Position numbers and translations under genes: made by a program. The notes below the pieces were generated by a model. It was not told the DNA's origin, did no database searches, and worked only from the letters and a program-made list of their open reading frames with translations. A stretch of DNA of 64,000 bases from Urechidicola vernalis (GTDB taxonomy: Bacteria > Bacteroidota > Bacteroidia > Flavobacteriales > Flavobacteriaceae), in contig NZ_JAVRHV010000009.1 in the NCBI RefSeq assembly GCF_031846385.1, forward strand, positions 18,489-82,488, read 5' to 3'. Below are positions 43,475 through 52,448 of the stretch, piece by piece (the stretch's first letter is position 1; the number at the start of each line of letters is the position of its first letter).

Positions 43475-44338
43475 ATGCAAGATAAATTAGAACAAACAGC
43501 TGAAATAATAGGAGAACAAATAGCCGATTCTGAAATTGTTGGATTTTTTGAAAAACACAGTGACAAAATTGTTGATTTTGCAGTAAACATTTTTGCAGCG
43601 CTCGCAATTCTTATAATTGGTTTATACGCCATTAGAATCATATTAAAAATAATGAATAAGATTTTAGTTTCTAGAAGCGTAGATGAAACCTTAAGAAGGT
43701 TTGCACATAATTTATCTGGATGGGTGCTAAAAATCATGTTGTTCATTGCTGTAGCTTCTAAATTAGGAGTAGAAACAACTTCATTTGCTGCATTAATAGC
43801 AGCTGCTGGTTTAGGTGTTGGATTTGCCTTACAAGGGGCGTTAGGTAATCTTGCAGGGGGAGTAATTATAATGCTCTTTAGACCATTTAAAATTGGAGAT
43901 TATATTGATGTACAAGGGGAAGAAGGATTTGTTGAGGATATTCAAATTTTCTCAACCATAATAAGAACGTTTAGAAACAAGACAATTTATATACCTAATG
44001 GCGCTTTATCTAATGGAAACATTATAAACATTAGTGAAAAAGGGAATTTACGTTTAGACGTAGAAATAGGTGTTGATTACGCATCAGATATTAAACAAAC
44101 AAAAGAAGTTCTTGTTGCTGCTGTTGAAGGCATAGAAGGCCTTTTACCAACTCCAGCGCCTTCCGTGGTTATAACTGAATTAGCCGATAGTTCTATTAAT
44201 TTTAAAGTGTTTTTATGGGTAACGCCTGAGACCTTTTATTCGGTAAAGGCGGCGGCCATTGAAAACTGTAAAATTGCCCTTGACAAAGCTGGAATCGAAA
44301 TTCCTTATCCTCATCAAGTTAATATTAGTAAAAAATAA
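43475..44338 (+). CDS. MscS-family mechanosensitive channel, second paralogue
   Basis: A 287-residue channel with three predicted membrane helices (about 30-50, 85-105 and pore helix 108-135 with AAAGLGVGFALQGALGNLAGG). The beta domain shows FKIGDYIDVQGEEGFVEDIQ and KTIYIPNGALSNGNIINIS. It is related to the gene at 8485-9303 but carries an extra N-terminal amphipathic stretch (DKLEQTAEIIGEQIADSEIV). It lies between the two paralogous secreted proteins, 19 bp after the first and 83 bp before the second. Confidence 0.93.
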   Translation: MQDKLEQTAEIIGEQIADSEIVGFFEKHSDKIVDFAVNIFAALAILIIGLYAIRIILKIMNKILVSRSVDETLRRFAHNLSGWVLKIMLFIAVASKLGVETTSFAALIAAAGLGVGFALQGALGNLAGGVIIMLFRPFKIGDYIDVQGEEGFVEDIQIFSTIIRTFRNKTIYIPNGALSNGNIINISEKGNLRLDVEIGVDYASDIKQTKEVLVAAVEGIEGLLPTPAPSVVITELADSSINFKVFLWVTPETFYSVKAAAIENCKIALDKAGIEIPYPHQVNISKK

Positions 44339-44421
44339 TAAGCATCCTCACAACGAGAATTTTAAATATTAAAATGGAATAATTCTTGATTACAAATCAT
44401 CAAGAAATAAAATAAGATACC

Positions 44422-45456
44422 ATGAGAACAAAATTTTTAGCAATTATAATACTAGCGTTTAGTCTGCTTAGTTTTTCTTCATTTTCTCAAACTGAAAATG
44501 ACCAACCTTTACTAGGCCTTCCAGGAGATGACCTTGACCTCTATGCTGTTTTAGATTTATTTCAAAAATCTAAAACCATAGAAGATTTCGAAAAGGCTTT
44601 AAATGATGATAAAGCAGGAATTGTTAATTTGGATTTAAATAATGATGGTAAAGTTGACTTTATTAAAGTTGCAACCGAAAAAGACGGTGATAACTTTCTA
44701 TTTATTCTTCAAGACCCAATTAGTGAAAAAGAAACGCAAGATGTGGCTGTAATATCGGTAACAAAAGATTCAGAGGGTAAAGTTTCCTTACAGATTATTG
44801 GAGATGAGGAAATTTATGGCAAAGATTACATAATTGAACCTCGTTCCGAACCGACAGAATCGATTACTGCAAATCCTGCATACGTAGGTGAAGATCCTGT
44901 TACTGTTAATGTCGAAGCCTCTACTGAGGTTATTGTAGTCCAATCTGCACCTATAGTACAATATGTATATTCTCCTGCGTATGTTCCATATTATCCACCC
45001 TATTATTACGGGTACTACCCTCCATATTGGAGACCTATTGCTGTAATTAGTATTGGAATTTACAGACATAATCATTACCACCACCACCATGGCTATCATG
45101 GCGGCCATAATAACGTTAATATCAATATTAACAATCGAAATACCTATAATATCTATAATAAACAGACAAGAAACACTTCAAATACTGTAAATAACAATAT
45201 AAAAAACGGAAATTTCAAAACCGCTGGACAGTCCGGTTCTCGTCCATCTAACAGAGCAACAACTTCAAACAGGGCGACAACTTCGAATAGAGCGTCTACG
45301 ACAAACAGAGCATCAACAACAAATAGATCTACGAATAGTAATAGAAGTACTTCACCTAGTAACTATAATAGATCTTCCGGAAGAACTATGGGGACTCGCC
45401 CTAGTGTATCTAGACCAACTGGAGCTAGAGCAGGTGGGGGTGGAAGAAGACGTTAA
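44422..45456 (+). CDS. Secreted low-complexity protein, paralogue of 42352-43455
   Basis: A 344-residue protein with a signal peptide (about 1-22, ending SFSQ), then the same acidic domain (IEDFEKALNDDKAGIVNLDL with NNDGKVDFIKV). A Tyr/Pro-rich segment (YYPPYYYGYYPPYW), a His-rich block (HNHYHHHHGYHGGHNN) that could bind metal, Asn-rich repeats and a Ser/Thr/Arg/Asn tail ending GGGGRRR follow. The order of modules matches the upstream paralogue, so the pair arose by duplication. Function is unknown. It ends at a strong bidirectional terminator. Confidence 0.8.
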   Translation: MRTKFLAIIILAFSLLSFSSFSQTENDQPLLGLPGDDLDLYAVLDLFQKSKTIEDFEKALNDDKAGIVNLDLNNDGKVDFIKVATEKDGDNFLFILQDPISEKETQDVAVISVTKDSEGKVSLQIIGDEEIYGKDYIIEPRSEPTESITANPAYVGEDPVTVNVEASTEVIVVQSAPIVQYVYSPAYVPYYPPYYYGYYPPYWRPIAVISIGIYRHNHYHHHHGYHGGHNNVNININNRNTYNIYNKQTRNTSNTVNNNIKNGNFKTAGQSGSRPSNRATTSNRATTSNRASTTNRASTTNRSTNSNRSTSPSNYNRSSGRTMGTRPSVSRPTGARAGGGGRRR

Positions 45457-45472
45457 TCTTCATATCAAAAAT

Positions 45473-45513
45473 AAAAAAGAGATGCTGTTTTAATAAAACA
45501 GCATCTCTTTTTT
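45473..45513. terminator. Bidirectional intrinsic terminator
   Basis: A 19-bp perfect stem (45473-45491 with 45495-45513; core GAGATGCTGTTTT), with A and T runs on both sides, between two convergent genes. Confidence 0.95.
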
Positions 45514-45531
45514 ATTTTTCTTTAAGATTAT

Positions 45532-46017
45532 TTAATCCAATGGCATGTCTGATGCACTCATATCTCTAAGGCAAACATATTTACCATCCCTTTTTTCAAA
45601 GAGACTCATGTAATTACCTGTATTTATAGCAGTGTTTGTAGAATCTACAACAGTATAATAACCAATTTCTAATACTTGATTACCATCATTAGAAGGAAAA
45701 ACTTCATAAGTTGTAAATAAGATTCTTGTATTATTTATACTTCCTTCATCTAACTTTAAAAACTCTAATCTTTCTTTTATACTTCTAATTGGTTTCATGT
45801 TTGGATAAAATGTTACTGCATCTTCAGCATAATATCCAATATTCTTCAATTCACCACTGTTATAAATTTCAGCAAACTCATTCTCTCTTTCCTGAATTTC
45901 TTTTTTTATTTGCTCCTTATCAATTGTTACATTTGAATTAGCACCGTTTGAATTACAAGAAACTAAAGTCAAAAACATACATCCTAACATTAATCCTTTT
46001 ACAAATAAATTCTTCAT
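45532..46017 (-). CDS. NTF2-like lipoprotein (SnoaL/DUF4440 type)
   Basis: A 161-residue lipoprotein: the signal sequence ends in lipobox LVSC, with Cys21 as the lipidated residue. The mature part has an NTF2-like pattern: EIQERENEFAEIYNSGELKN, then YYAEDAVTFYPNMKPIRS, as in the SnoaL/DUF4440 superfamily, which includes isomerases and small-ligand binders. No catalytic set is certain. It stands alone on the minus strand. A TATTTTTG at 46062-46055 (minus) is a candidate -7 element. Confidence 0.78.
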   Translation of the reverse strand: MKNLFVKGLMLGCMFLTLVSCNSNGANSNVTIDKEQIKKEIQERENEFAEIYNSGELKNIGYYAEDAVTFYPNMKPIRSIKERLEFLKLDEGSINNTRILFTTYEVFPSNDGNQVLEIGYYTVVDSTNTAINTGNYMSLFEKRDGKYVCLRDMSASDMPLD

Positions 46018-46139
46018 ACTCTTTTTTTTTAATTCTAAAATTTTATCGTTAATCCAAAAATAAGGTAAAAATCTTAATTTTTACATTAATATTAAATGTG
46101 TCAATAAATTTACTTTACAATTTCTTTTCAAAAAACAAC

Positions 46140-46601
46140 TCAAATACTCATTCTCATATTTAATAAAAGGGGTGTAAATCCAGCTTTTTCATATGCCTTT
46201 ATAGCCCCACTATTTTCTGAATAAACATCCAATCGTACTTCTTCAATACCCATTGAAGAAATCCATTCTAATAACTTATCTATAAGAATTTTATTAATGC
46301 CTTCCCCTCTAAATTCTGGCTTTACATACATAAAACCTAAATAGGCAAATTTAGAATGTTTTAAATATGGCTTTGGTTCTTCAATTCTTGCATAACCTGA
46401 TCCAACCAATTCATTATTTATTTCTGCAACCATAACTTCTACTTCTGGTGATTGAATCATCTTTCCAATGTCATAATAAGAAATAGGATCATTATCTAAT
46501 GTTTCATCAAAAGAACGTTCAAAAGAAATAACACCTTGCTCAAAAGTCAACAAGGTTTCTAAATCATCAATTACAGCTTTTCTTATAATCAATCCATTCA
46601 T
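46140..46601 (-). CDS. GNAT-family N-acetyltransferase
   Basis: A 153-residue acetyltransferase with acetyl-CoA loop YVKPEFRGEGINKILIDKLL and the C-terminal LDVYSENSGAIKAYEKAGF, a clear GNAT signature. The substrate is unknown. It starts 15 bp downstream of the symporter stop on the minus strand and is probably the last gene of that operon. Confidence 0.9.
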   Translation of the reverse strand: MNGLIIRKAVIDDLETLLTFEQGVISFERSFDETLDNDPISYYDIGKMIQSPEVEVMVAEINNELVGSGYARIEEPKPYLKHSKFAYLGFMYVKPEFRGEGINKILIDKLLEWISSMGIEEVRLDVYSENSGAIKAYEKAGFTPLLLNMRMSI

Positions 46602-46616
46602 TTAAACATTCTAATT

Positions 46617-48329
46617 TTACTTAGTCGGTTTTTTAGATAATGATTGGATCATAAATGCCATTAAAACAACTAATGCACAACCAATTAAATTCAACCATAA
46701 ATATGCTAATTGTATCACTTCGATTTCATTTAAATAAAACAATAACAGCACACATACTTCTCCCAAAATCGCTCCTATAAATGTAGCGTTACCTCTAATT
46801 TTCTTAAAGAAAAAAGCAATGGCAAACACCCCTAAAATAGTTCCATAAAACAATGAACCAATTATATTAACGGCTTCAATTAAATTGTCAAACAAAGAGG
46901 CGAATGTTGCAAAAATAAGTGCCATAATTCCCCAGCCAAAAGTGAACCACTTAGACATTTTTAAATAGTGTTCATCACTACCATCTTTTACAAAAGATCT
47001 TTTATAAATATCAATTACAGAAGTAGTAGCTAATGCGTTTAATTCTGATGCCGTTGAAGACATCGCTGCTGAGAAAATTACGGCTAGCAACAGTCCTATT
47101 AAGCCAATTGGAAGATGTGTAGTTACAAATGTTATGAACACATAATCAGAATCTTCAGTTTCGAGTTTTATCGTTCCATTATCAGAAACTTTTTTCACCA
47201 ATTCTTTAGCCTGATCTCTTAAATCTATCTCTTTACTCAGTGCTTCATTCATTGTAGCAACCGCCTCTACATTATCTTTTCCTGTTTTCTTATTCTCTAC
47301 AACTGTATAAATAGCATCTCTTTTCTGATCAGATAAATTATTCAATTCCGTCTCTAATTCGGCATACTCATTTGCGTATTCTGAACTCTTTACAACCTCC
47401 ACATTTGCTTTGTTAAAATGCAGTGGAGCATCATTAAATTGATAAAAAACAAACATCATGATACCAACAAACAAAATTGCAAATTGCATTGGCACCTTAA
47501 ACAACCCATTAAACAACAAACCTAATCTGCTTTGTGTTAATGATTTTCCAGATAAATAACGTTGAACCTGTGATTGATCTGTACCAAAATAAGATAAAAA
47601 CAAAAAAGTTCCTCCTAATAAAGCCGACCATAAATTGTATCTATTAGATAAATCAAATTCGAAATCTACCACATTTAGTTTCCCCATATTACCCGCGATA
47701 TCAACGGCATCTGAAAAAGAAATGTCCGGCGGAAATTTTGCAACGATTATAAGAAATGCCACAAACATTCCACTTAATATAACAATCATTTGTTGTTTCT
47801 GGGTTTGACTTACAGCATTCGTTCCTCCAGATACGGTATAAATAATAACCAATGCTCCTATCAAAAGATTGGTTACATTTAAATTCCAACCTAATATTGA
47901 TGATAATATAATGGATGGTGCAAAAATGGTTAAACCCGCTGCTAATCCTCTTTGCATTAAGAATAACATGGCAGTAAGAGATCTCGTTTTTAAATCGAAT
48001 CTCCCTTCTAAATATTCGTAAGCCGTATAAACTTTGAGATTGTAAAATTTAGGCAATACAAATACACACAGAATTATCATGGCTATTGGCAAACCAAAAT
48101 AGAATTGTGCAAAACGCATTCCATCGTCATATGCTTGTCCTGGAGTTGATAAAAAGGTTATGGCACTGGCTTGAGTTGCCATAACTGATAAACCAATAGT
48201 GTACCATGGTAACGTTTGCTCTCCTCTAAGAAATGATTCAGTTGTTCTTACATTTCTTGTTTTCCATATTCCGTACCAAACAATAAGCACTAAAATTCCA
48301 ATTAAAACAGTCCAGTCTACTATATGCAT
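46617..48329 (-). CDS. Sodium:solute symporter (SSS family)
   Basis: A 570-residue transporter with about 13 membrane segments of the SSS family. Diagnostic parts are the first helix DWTVLIGILVLIVWYGIWKT, SVMATQASAITFLSTPGQAY (sodium-site region) and SGGTNAVSQTQKQQM. A hydrophilic loop of roughly 80 residues (about 305-385), rich in Glu and Lys and probably helical or coiled, interrupts the core between two membrane helices; most SSS proteins have a short loop there. The start ATG shares its A with the stop of a 38-residue membrane protein gene, so the two are coupled. The substrate is unknown, possibly a sugar or amide linked to the PIG-L gene upstream. Confidence 0.9.
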   Translation of the reverse strand: MHIVDWTVLIGILVLIVWYGIWKTRNVRTTESFLRGEQTLPWYTIGLSVMATQASAITFLSTPGQAYDDGMRFAQFYFGLPIAMIILCVFVLPKFYNLKVYTAYEYLEGRFDLKTRSLTAMLFLMQRGLAAGLTIFAPSIILSSILGWNLNVTNLLIGALVIIYTVSGGTNAVSQTQKQQMIVILSGMFVAFLIIVAKFPPDISFSDAVDIAGNMGKLNVVDFEFDLSNRYNLWSALLGGTFLFLSYFGTDQSQVQRYLSGKSLTQSRLGLLFNGLFKVPMQFAILFVGIMMFVFYQFNDAPLHFNKANVEVVKSSEYANEYAELETELNNLSDQKRDAIYTVVENKKTGKDNVEAVATMNEALSKEIDLRDQAKELVKKVSDNGTIKLETEDSDYVFITFVTTHLPIGLIGLLLAVIFSAAMSSTASELNALATTSVIDIYKRSFVKDGSDEHYLKMSKWFTFGWGIMALIFATFASLFDNLIEAVNIIGSLFYGTILGVFAIAFFFKKIRGNATFIGAILGEVCVLLLFYLNEIEVIQLAYLWLNLIGCALVVLMAFMIQSLSKKPTK

Positions 48330-48445
48330 TAGGCGTATTTTTTAGTAAATAATGTGAATAAAATAACAAGTATTATCTGAAATAATAACACAAACAGATA
48401 TAACTGATTCCAAGATTTAAAAATTGGTGGTTTCTCTTCAGACAT
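48329..48445 (-). CDS. 38-residue single-helix membrane protein coupled to the symporter
   Basis: An open frame starts at ATG 48445 and ends in TAA at 48329, sharing its last base with the symporter start (TAATG). It encodes a short polar head (MSEEKPPIFKSWNQL), one long hydrophobic helix (about 15-33) and a basic end (TKKYA), giving an N-in type pattern. The gene begins 4 bp after the PIG-L stop. Position, coupling and composition support a real gene. I recognise no family. An accessory subunit of the symporter, comparable in idea to YhdT with PanF, is inference. Confidence 0.72.
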   Translation of the reverse strand: MSEEKPPIFKSWNQLYLFVLLFQIILVILFTLFTKKYA

Positions 48446-48448
48446 AAT

Positions 48449-50971
48449 TTAATTATTTTTATTTAATTCGGTTTCATTTTTCCCAATGGAGAGCAAATTT
48501 GTATACAATCTAAAGGCTCCGGAAACTCCTGCTGGCAACTCTCTAAAGAAACTTAACCCTGTGTATATAAAATGTCCCTCTCCGTATTTTGCCACTAATA
48601 AACTTCCTTTTTCTTGAGATTTCCCAAGATCATTCATCCCTAGAATAGCCGTATAATCTGCACTCCATTCTTTAGGAAAATAAAGACCTCTTTCTTGCAC
48701 CCAACCATCAAAATCTTTCTCTGAAATCACATTTGGATATTGCATCACTTCATGCTCTGGTGCTAGCATCTGCACTTCAGAATTTTCATTTGTAACCCTA
48801 CCTCTACTTAAGGTAATTGGCAATGGAGCTACTTTATCCACTTTCAATCTATGGCTTGTGTTGTATTGCACCAACATTGTACCACCATTGTTTACATATT
48901 CATGCAATATTTCCTGATAAAACTTTGCATTATCACTTGTATTATAAGTTCGAACTCCTAACACAATGGCATCAAAATCTTTTAATTTATCGGCTTTAAT
49001 TTCGTTGTCATTCAATTCTATTACCGTATAACCTACTTGTCGTAAACTAGCAGGAATATCATCTCCAGCCCCCTGAATATAGCCTATAAGTTGTCCTTTT
49101 TTCTCGATAGAAAGACGTACCACTTTGCTTTTAGACGGCATTAAAACCGATTGAAATGGAATATGATCATAATCAATCTCGACCAACTCATTACTAAACT
49201 TTTTACCTTTATAACTAATCAATGGAGAGATAAATCCATTAGATTGTTCTTTAGACGGTGTTATATGGAATGTTACGCTTTGTTCCGCACCTTTAGTTGC
49301 TATATCCAATGCATAATATTGAGGACTTACATTCCATCCCTCTGGTATATTGAGCTCAATTTTCCCCTTCACTCCTGGCTCATTTGCTCTAACAATTACG
49401 TTTATTTCTTTTTCATGTTCGTTTGGAAAAATCATCACCTTTTCAGATAAACTTGCCGACAATTCAGGGATAACTTCAAAAGGCCTATACACTTCTCCTT
49501 TTACAGGATCGTTATATTTATAGACTACTTCTTTTAAAAAATCGAATGTGAATCCTTCAATCTTTACACTAAAATTAGCTTTCAGAGTTCTTGGAGTTTC
49601 TGGTAAACCGATTAATTCTTCATTTACAACTTTATACATCCCCAATGTTCCAGGCTCTTGCAACCAATATGGACTCGTATATTCCATATCATTAAGTAAC
49701 ACTCCATCAAGTTCCATATTAACACGCTTATTTTCCATTAATTCGGCCCCATCGTAATTGGTAACATACAGTGGTAAAATATTAACTGTTCCTAAGGTAA
49801 TTTTCGCTTCACTCCTATTTATTGCTTCTATTTTAAAATCTACTTCACTTCCTCTAGTGGCATAAGGCTCAGAACTTGTAATTTCTAAAAATAACCCCGC
49901 ACATGCCTGAATTATTTTCTTAATTTCTTTAGACTTCTGAGTCCTCCAATAATCATCTTCCAAATCCAAAATTAGGCGATATGCTTCTATAAGTTTGCTA
50001 ATACTTTCACTAGGGTTTCGAAATTCGAAATTATCCTCTACTTCCTTCAGTATATTTCCAATAGCCTCTCCGCCTTCAACACGATTCCAAGAAGTATCAA
50101 TTCCATCAAAAACATTATCTACGTCCAATGGCATATCTCCTTTTACCAATTCTAAATATTCATTTCTAACCCCTCTTGAACCTGTACTTCCAAATCCTTG
50201 ACTCTTATGCATACTTCTGCTTAAACTAGAAATCTCAGTATTTGACAATCCATTGGAAGGGTAAAAGGTCCCAACATCTAAAACAACCATATTAGATTTA
50301 TCCGCTTTGTCAAATGCTTCTTGCCCACCATAAAACCAAGTTGAAGTATTAAAGAATTCTCTTCGTGGCTGCCAAACATCTACTTGTACTAACTGCTCAG
50401 AATACTTATTAGGATCGCCAGCCAAATCAAACGCTAATTCACTTAAAACTGCAGAAGACGTATGATGCCCGTGCGTGTTTCCAAATGATTCTGGTTTATG
50501 GCTAAATCTGTTTATTATAACATCGGGTCTAAACTTGCGAATTGCCAAAACAACATCACCTAAAACTTCTTCTTTATTCCAAATTTCTAAGGTCTCATCT
50601 GGATGCCTAGAATAACCGAAGTCGTTTGCTCGTGTGAATAATTGCTCTCCACCATCTGTCTTTCTAGCTTGCAATAATTCTTGTGTTCTAATAACTCCTA
50701 AAAGTTCTCTTATTTCTGGACCAATTAGATTTTGACCACCGTCTCCTCGTGTTAACGATAAGTATCCTGTTCTTGCCTTTACATCGTTTGCCAAATACGA
50801 AATTAGGGTTGTATTTTCATCATCTGGATGTGCTGCTATATATAATGCAGTACCCAAAAAATTCAACTTTTTAATATCTTCATAAATCTCTGAAGAAGAT
50901 GGTTTTGGAGGTTGTTGTGCCGATAAAAAAAATGGAATGCATAAGAAAAGAGTGAGCAATATTCTATTCAT
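48449..50971 (-). CDS. PIG-L family deacetylase, secreted, with C-terminal amidotransferase-like domain
   Basis: An 840-residue secreted enzyme with signal peptide (about 1-18, ending FLSAQ). The PIG-L (LmbE-like) deacetylase domain (about 35-290) shows the zinc motif AAHPDDENTT near residue 45, DGGQNLIGPEIRELLG, and HGHHTSSAVL near 168. These enzymes remove N-acetyl groups from GlcNAc-like sugars. A middle beta-rich part (about 370-620) and a class I glutamine-amidotransferase-like domain (about 640-790; DFDAIVLGVRTYNT, GGTMLVQYNTSHR) follow. A strong promoter lies upstream. The operon continues with the small membrane protein, symporter and GNAT, suggesting uptake of a sugar-derived product. 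Confidence 0.9.
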   Translation of the reverse strand: MNRILLTLFLCIPFFLSAQQPPKPSSSEIYEDIKKLNFLGTALYIAAHPDDENTTLISYLANDVKARTGYLSLTRGDGGQNLIGPEIRELLGVIRTQELLQARKTDGGEQLFTRANDFGYSRHPDETLEIWNKEEVLGDVVLAIRKFRPDVIINRFSHKPESFGNTHGHHTSSAVLSELAFDLAGDPNKYSEQLVQVDVWQPRREFFNTSTWFYGGQEAFDKADKSNMVVLDVGTFYPSNGLSNTEISSLSRSMHKSQGFGSTGSRGVRNEYLELVKGDMPLDVDNVFDGIDTSWNRVEGGEAIGNILKEVEDNFEFRNPSESISKLIEAYRLILDLEDDYWRTQKSKEIKKIIQACAGLFLEITSSEPYATRGSEVDFKIEAINRSEAKITLGTVNILPLYVTNYDGAELMENKRVNMELDGVLLNDMEYTSPYWLQEPGTLGMYKVVNEELIGLPETPRTLKANFSVKIEGFTFDFLKEVVYKYNDPVKGEVYRPFEVIPELSASLSEKVMIFPNEHEKEINVIVRANEPGVKGKIELNIPEGWNVSPQYYALDIATKGAEQSVTFHITPSKEQSNGFISPLISYKGKKFSNELVEIDYDHIPFQSVLMPSKSKVVRLSIEKKGQLIGYIQGAGDDIPASLRQVGYTVIELNDNEIKADKLKDFDAIVLGVRTYNTSDNAKFYQEILHEYVNNGGTMLVQYNTSHRLKVDKVAPLPITLSRGRVTNENSEVQMLAPEHEVMQYPNVISEKDFDGWVQERGLYFPKEWSADYTAILGMNDLGKSQEKGSLLVAKYGEGHFIYTGLSFFRELPAGVSGAFRLYTNLLSIGKNETELNKNN

Positions 50972-50994
50972 AAAAAAGTAGTGTTAGTAAAAAA

Positions 50995-51026
50995 CAAATC
51001 TAAAGTATAATATCGACTTCATCAAA
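50995..51026 (-). promoter_or_regulatory. Promoter of the PIG-L operon
   Basis: On the minus strand TTTG (51026-51023), a 20-bp spacer and TAGATTTG (51002-50995) match the Bacteroidota consensus. Expected initiation near 50989 gives a short leader before the ATG at 50971. Confidence 0.82.
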
Positions 51027-51222
51027 AAGCATAAATAAACTTAACATATATTTGTGATTCGAATTAAAAGCATGACTGAATTGTTTTTAAAATCCACCTC
51101 CAATACCACTTAAATTTATCACTAAAAATAGTTTTGAAACCCGCATTTTCACAACAAAAAATGATTAAATACAAATTGTTAATATGTTTATAAGTTCTTT
51201 TCGATATCACGTATTTTTAGAA

Positions 51223-51230
51223 TATATTTG
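51223..51230 (+). promoter_or_regulatory. dnaN -7 element
   Basis: TATATTTG lies 24 bp before the dnaN ATG. At the -33 position the sequence is TTTTC, one base from the usual TTTG. Confidence 0.6.
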
Positions 51231-51254
51231 TATTCTTACTAAAAAAACACATAC

Positions 51255-52370
51255 ATGAAATTTATAGTATCAAGTTCGCAATTATTAAAGCAACTGCAAG
51301 TGCTTGGAGGGGTTATAAATAGTAATAATACGCTTCCAATTTTAGATAACTTTTTGTTTGAATTAGACACGAACCAATTAAAAATTACAGCATCGGATTT
51401 AGAATCTACCATGAGTGCTTCTATAGAGGTTGAATCTGATTCAAAAGGTTCTATAGCTGTATCATCTAGGTTATTATTAGATACTTTAAAAACTTTTCCT
51501 GATCAACCTTTAACTTTTAAAACTGAAGACAATAGTACTATTGAAATTAGTTCTAGTCAAGGAAAGTATGACATGGCTTATTTTAGTGGAGAAGAATTTC
51601 CGAAAGCCGTAGCTTTAGAATCACCAAGCAAAACTGTAATTAATGGAGGTATCTTAGCGACTGCTATTTCTAAAACTATTTTTGCTGCAGGAAACGATGA
51701 TTTGAGACCTGTAATGAGTGGTGTCTTTTTTCAATTTAGTCCGCAAAGTTTAACTTTTGTCGCAACGGATGCACATAAATTGGTGAAATATTCTAGAACA
51801 GATGTTGTTGCTGATGAAGTTGCAGAATTTATAATGCCAAAAAAACCATTAACGATATTAAAAGGTATTTTAAACAATACTGATAGCGATGTATCTATTG
51901 AATATAATAATTCTAATGCAAAATTTGTTTTTGACAACGTTGTTTTGGAATGTAGATTAATCGATGGAAAATACCCGAACTATGAAGCGGTAATTCCAAA
52001 AGAAAATCCAAATAAATTAACTGTTGAAAGAGCTTCATTTTTAAATTCTGCCCGTCGTGTTTCTATTTTCTCTAGTAAAACGACACATCAGATTCGTTTA
52101 AAAATGGCAGGAACGGAATTAAACATTTCTGCTGAAGATATTGATTACTCTAACAAAGCAGATGAACGCTTAAATTGCGATTATCAAGGTGATGATATGC
52201 AAATTGGATTTAATTCTCGTTTTTTAACAGAAATGTTAAGCAACTTAACATCGGATGAGATTTTAATTGAAATGTCTTTACCGAACAGAGCGGGAATTTT
52301 GACTCCAATAGATGGCGCAGATGAAGGCGAAGAAATTACGATGTTGGTAATGCCAGTTATGTTAAATTAA
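51255..52370 (+). CDS. dnaN: DNA polymerase III sliding clamp, beta subunit
   Basis: The clamp encircles DNA and tethers polymerase III. The 371-residue protein has three repeated clamp domains and normal length. Landmarks are MKFIVSSSQLLKQLQVLGGV, NTLPILDNFLFEL, TDAHKLVKYSR, IDGKYPNYEAVIPKEN and the C-terminal end MLVMPVMLN that forms the binding pocket for client proteins. It is not beside dnaA, which lies about 46 kb away. It has its own promoter and a terminator. Confidence 0.96.
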   Translation: MKFIVSSSQLLKQLQVLGGVINSNNTLPILDNFLFELDTNQLKITASDLESTMSASIEVESDSKGSIAVSSRLLLDTLKTFPDQPLTFKTEDNSTIEISSSQGKYDMAYFSGEEFPKAVALESPSKTVINGGILATAISKTIFAAGNDDLRPVMSGVFFQFSPQSLTFVATDAHKLVKYSRTDVVADEVAEFIMPKKPLTILKGILNNTDSDVSIEYNNSNAKFVFDNVVLECRLIDGKYPNYEAVIPKENPNKLTVERASFLNSARRVSIFSSKTTHQIRLKMAGTELNISAEDIDYSNKADERLNCDYQGDDMQIGFNSRFLTEMLSNLTSDEILIEMSLPNRAGILTPIDGADEGEEITMLVMPVMLN

Positions 52371-52408
52371 TAGTTTTGTGAAGTAAAATTCACTTTAAAA
52401 TAATAGAG

Positions 52409-52435
52409 CCACAACTAAATAGTTGTGGTTTTTTT
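52409..52435 (+). terminator. Intrinsic terminator after dnaN
   Basis: CCACAACTA (52409-52417) pairs with TAGTTGTGG (52420-52428) around AA, followed by TTTTTTTT. Confidence 0.9.
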
Positions 52436-52448
52436 GTAATTTCACTTA

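Noticed and set aside
43203..43607. Long open frame of 134 codons on the minus strand
   Set aside because: It is the antisense of the Arg-Pro-Ser repeat region, and its Leu/Gly/Val periodicity simply mirrors those codons.
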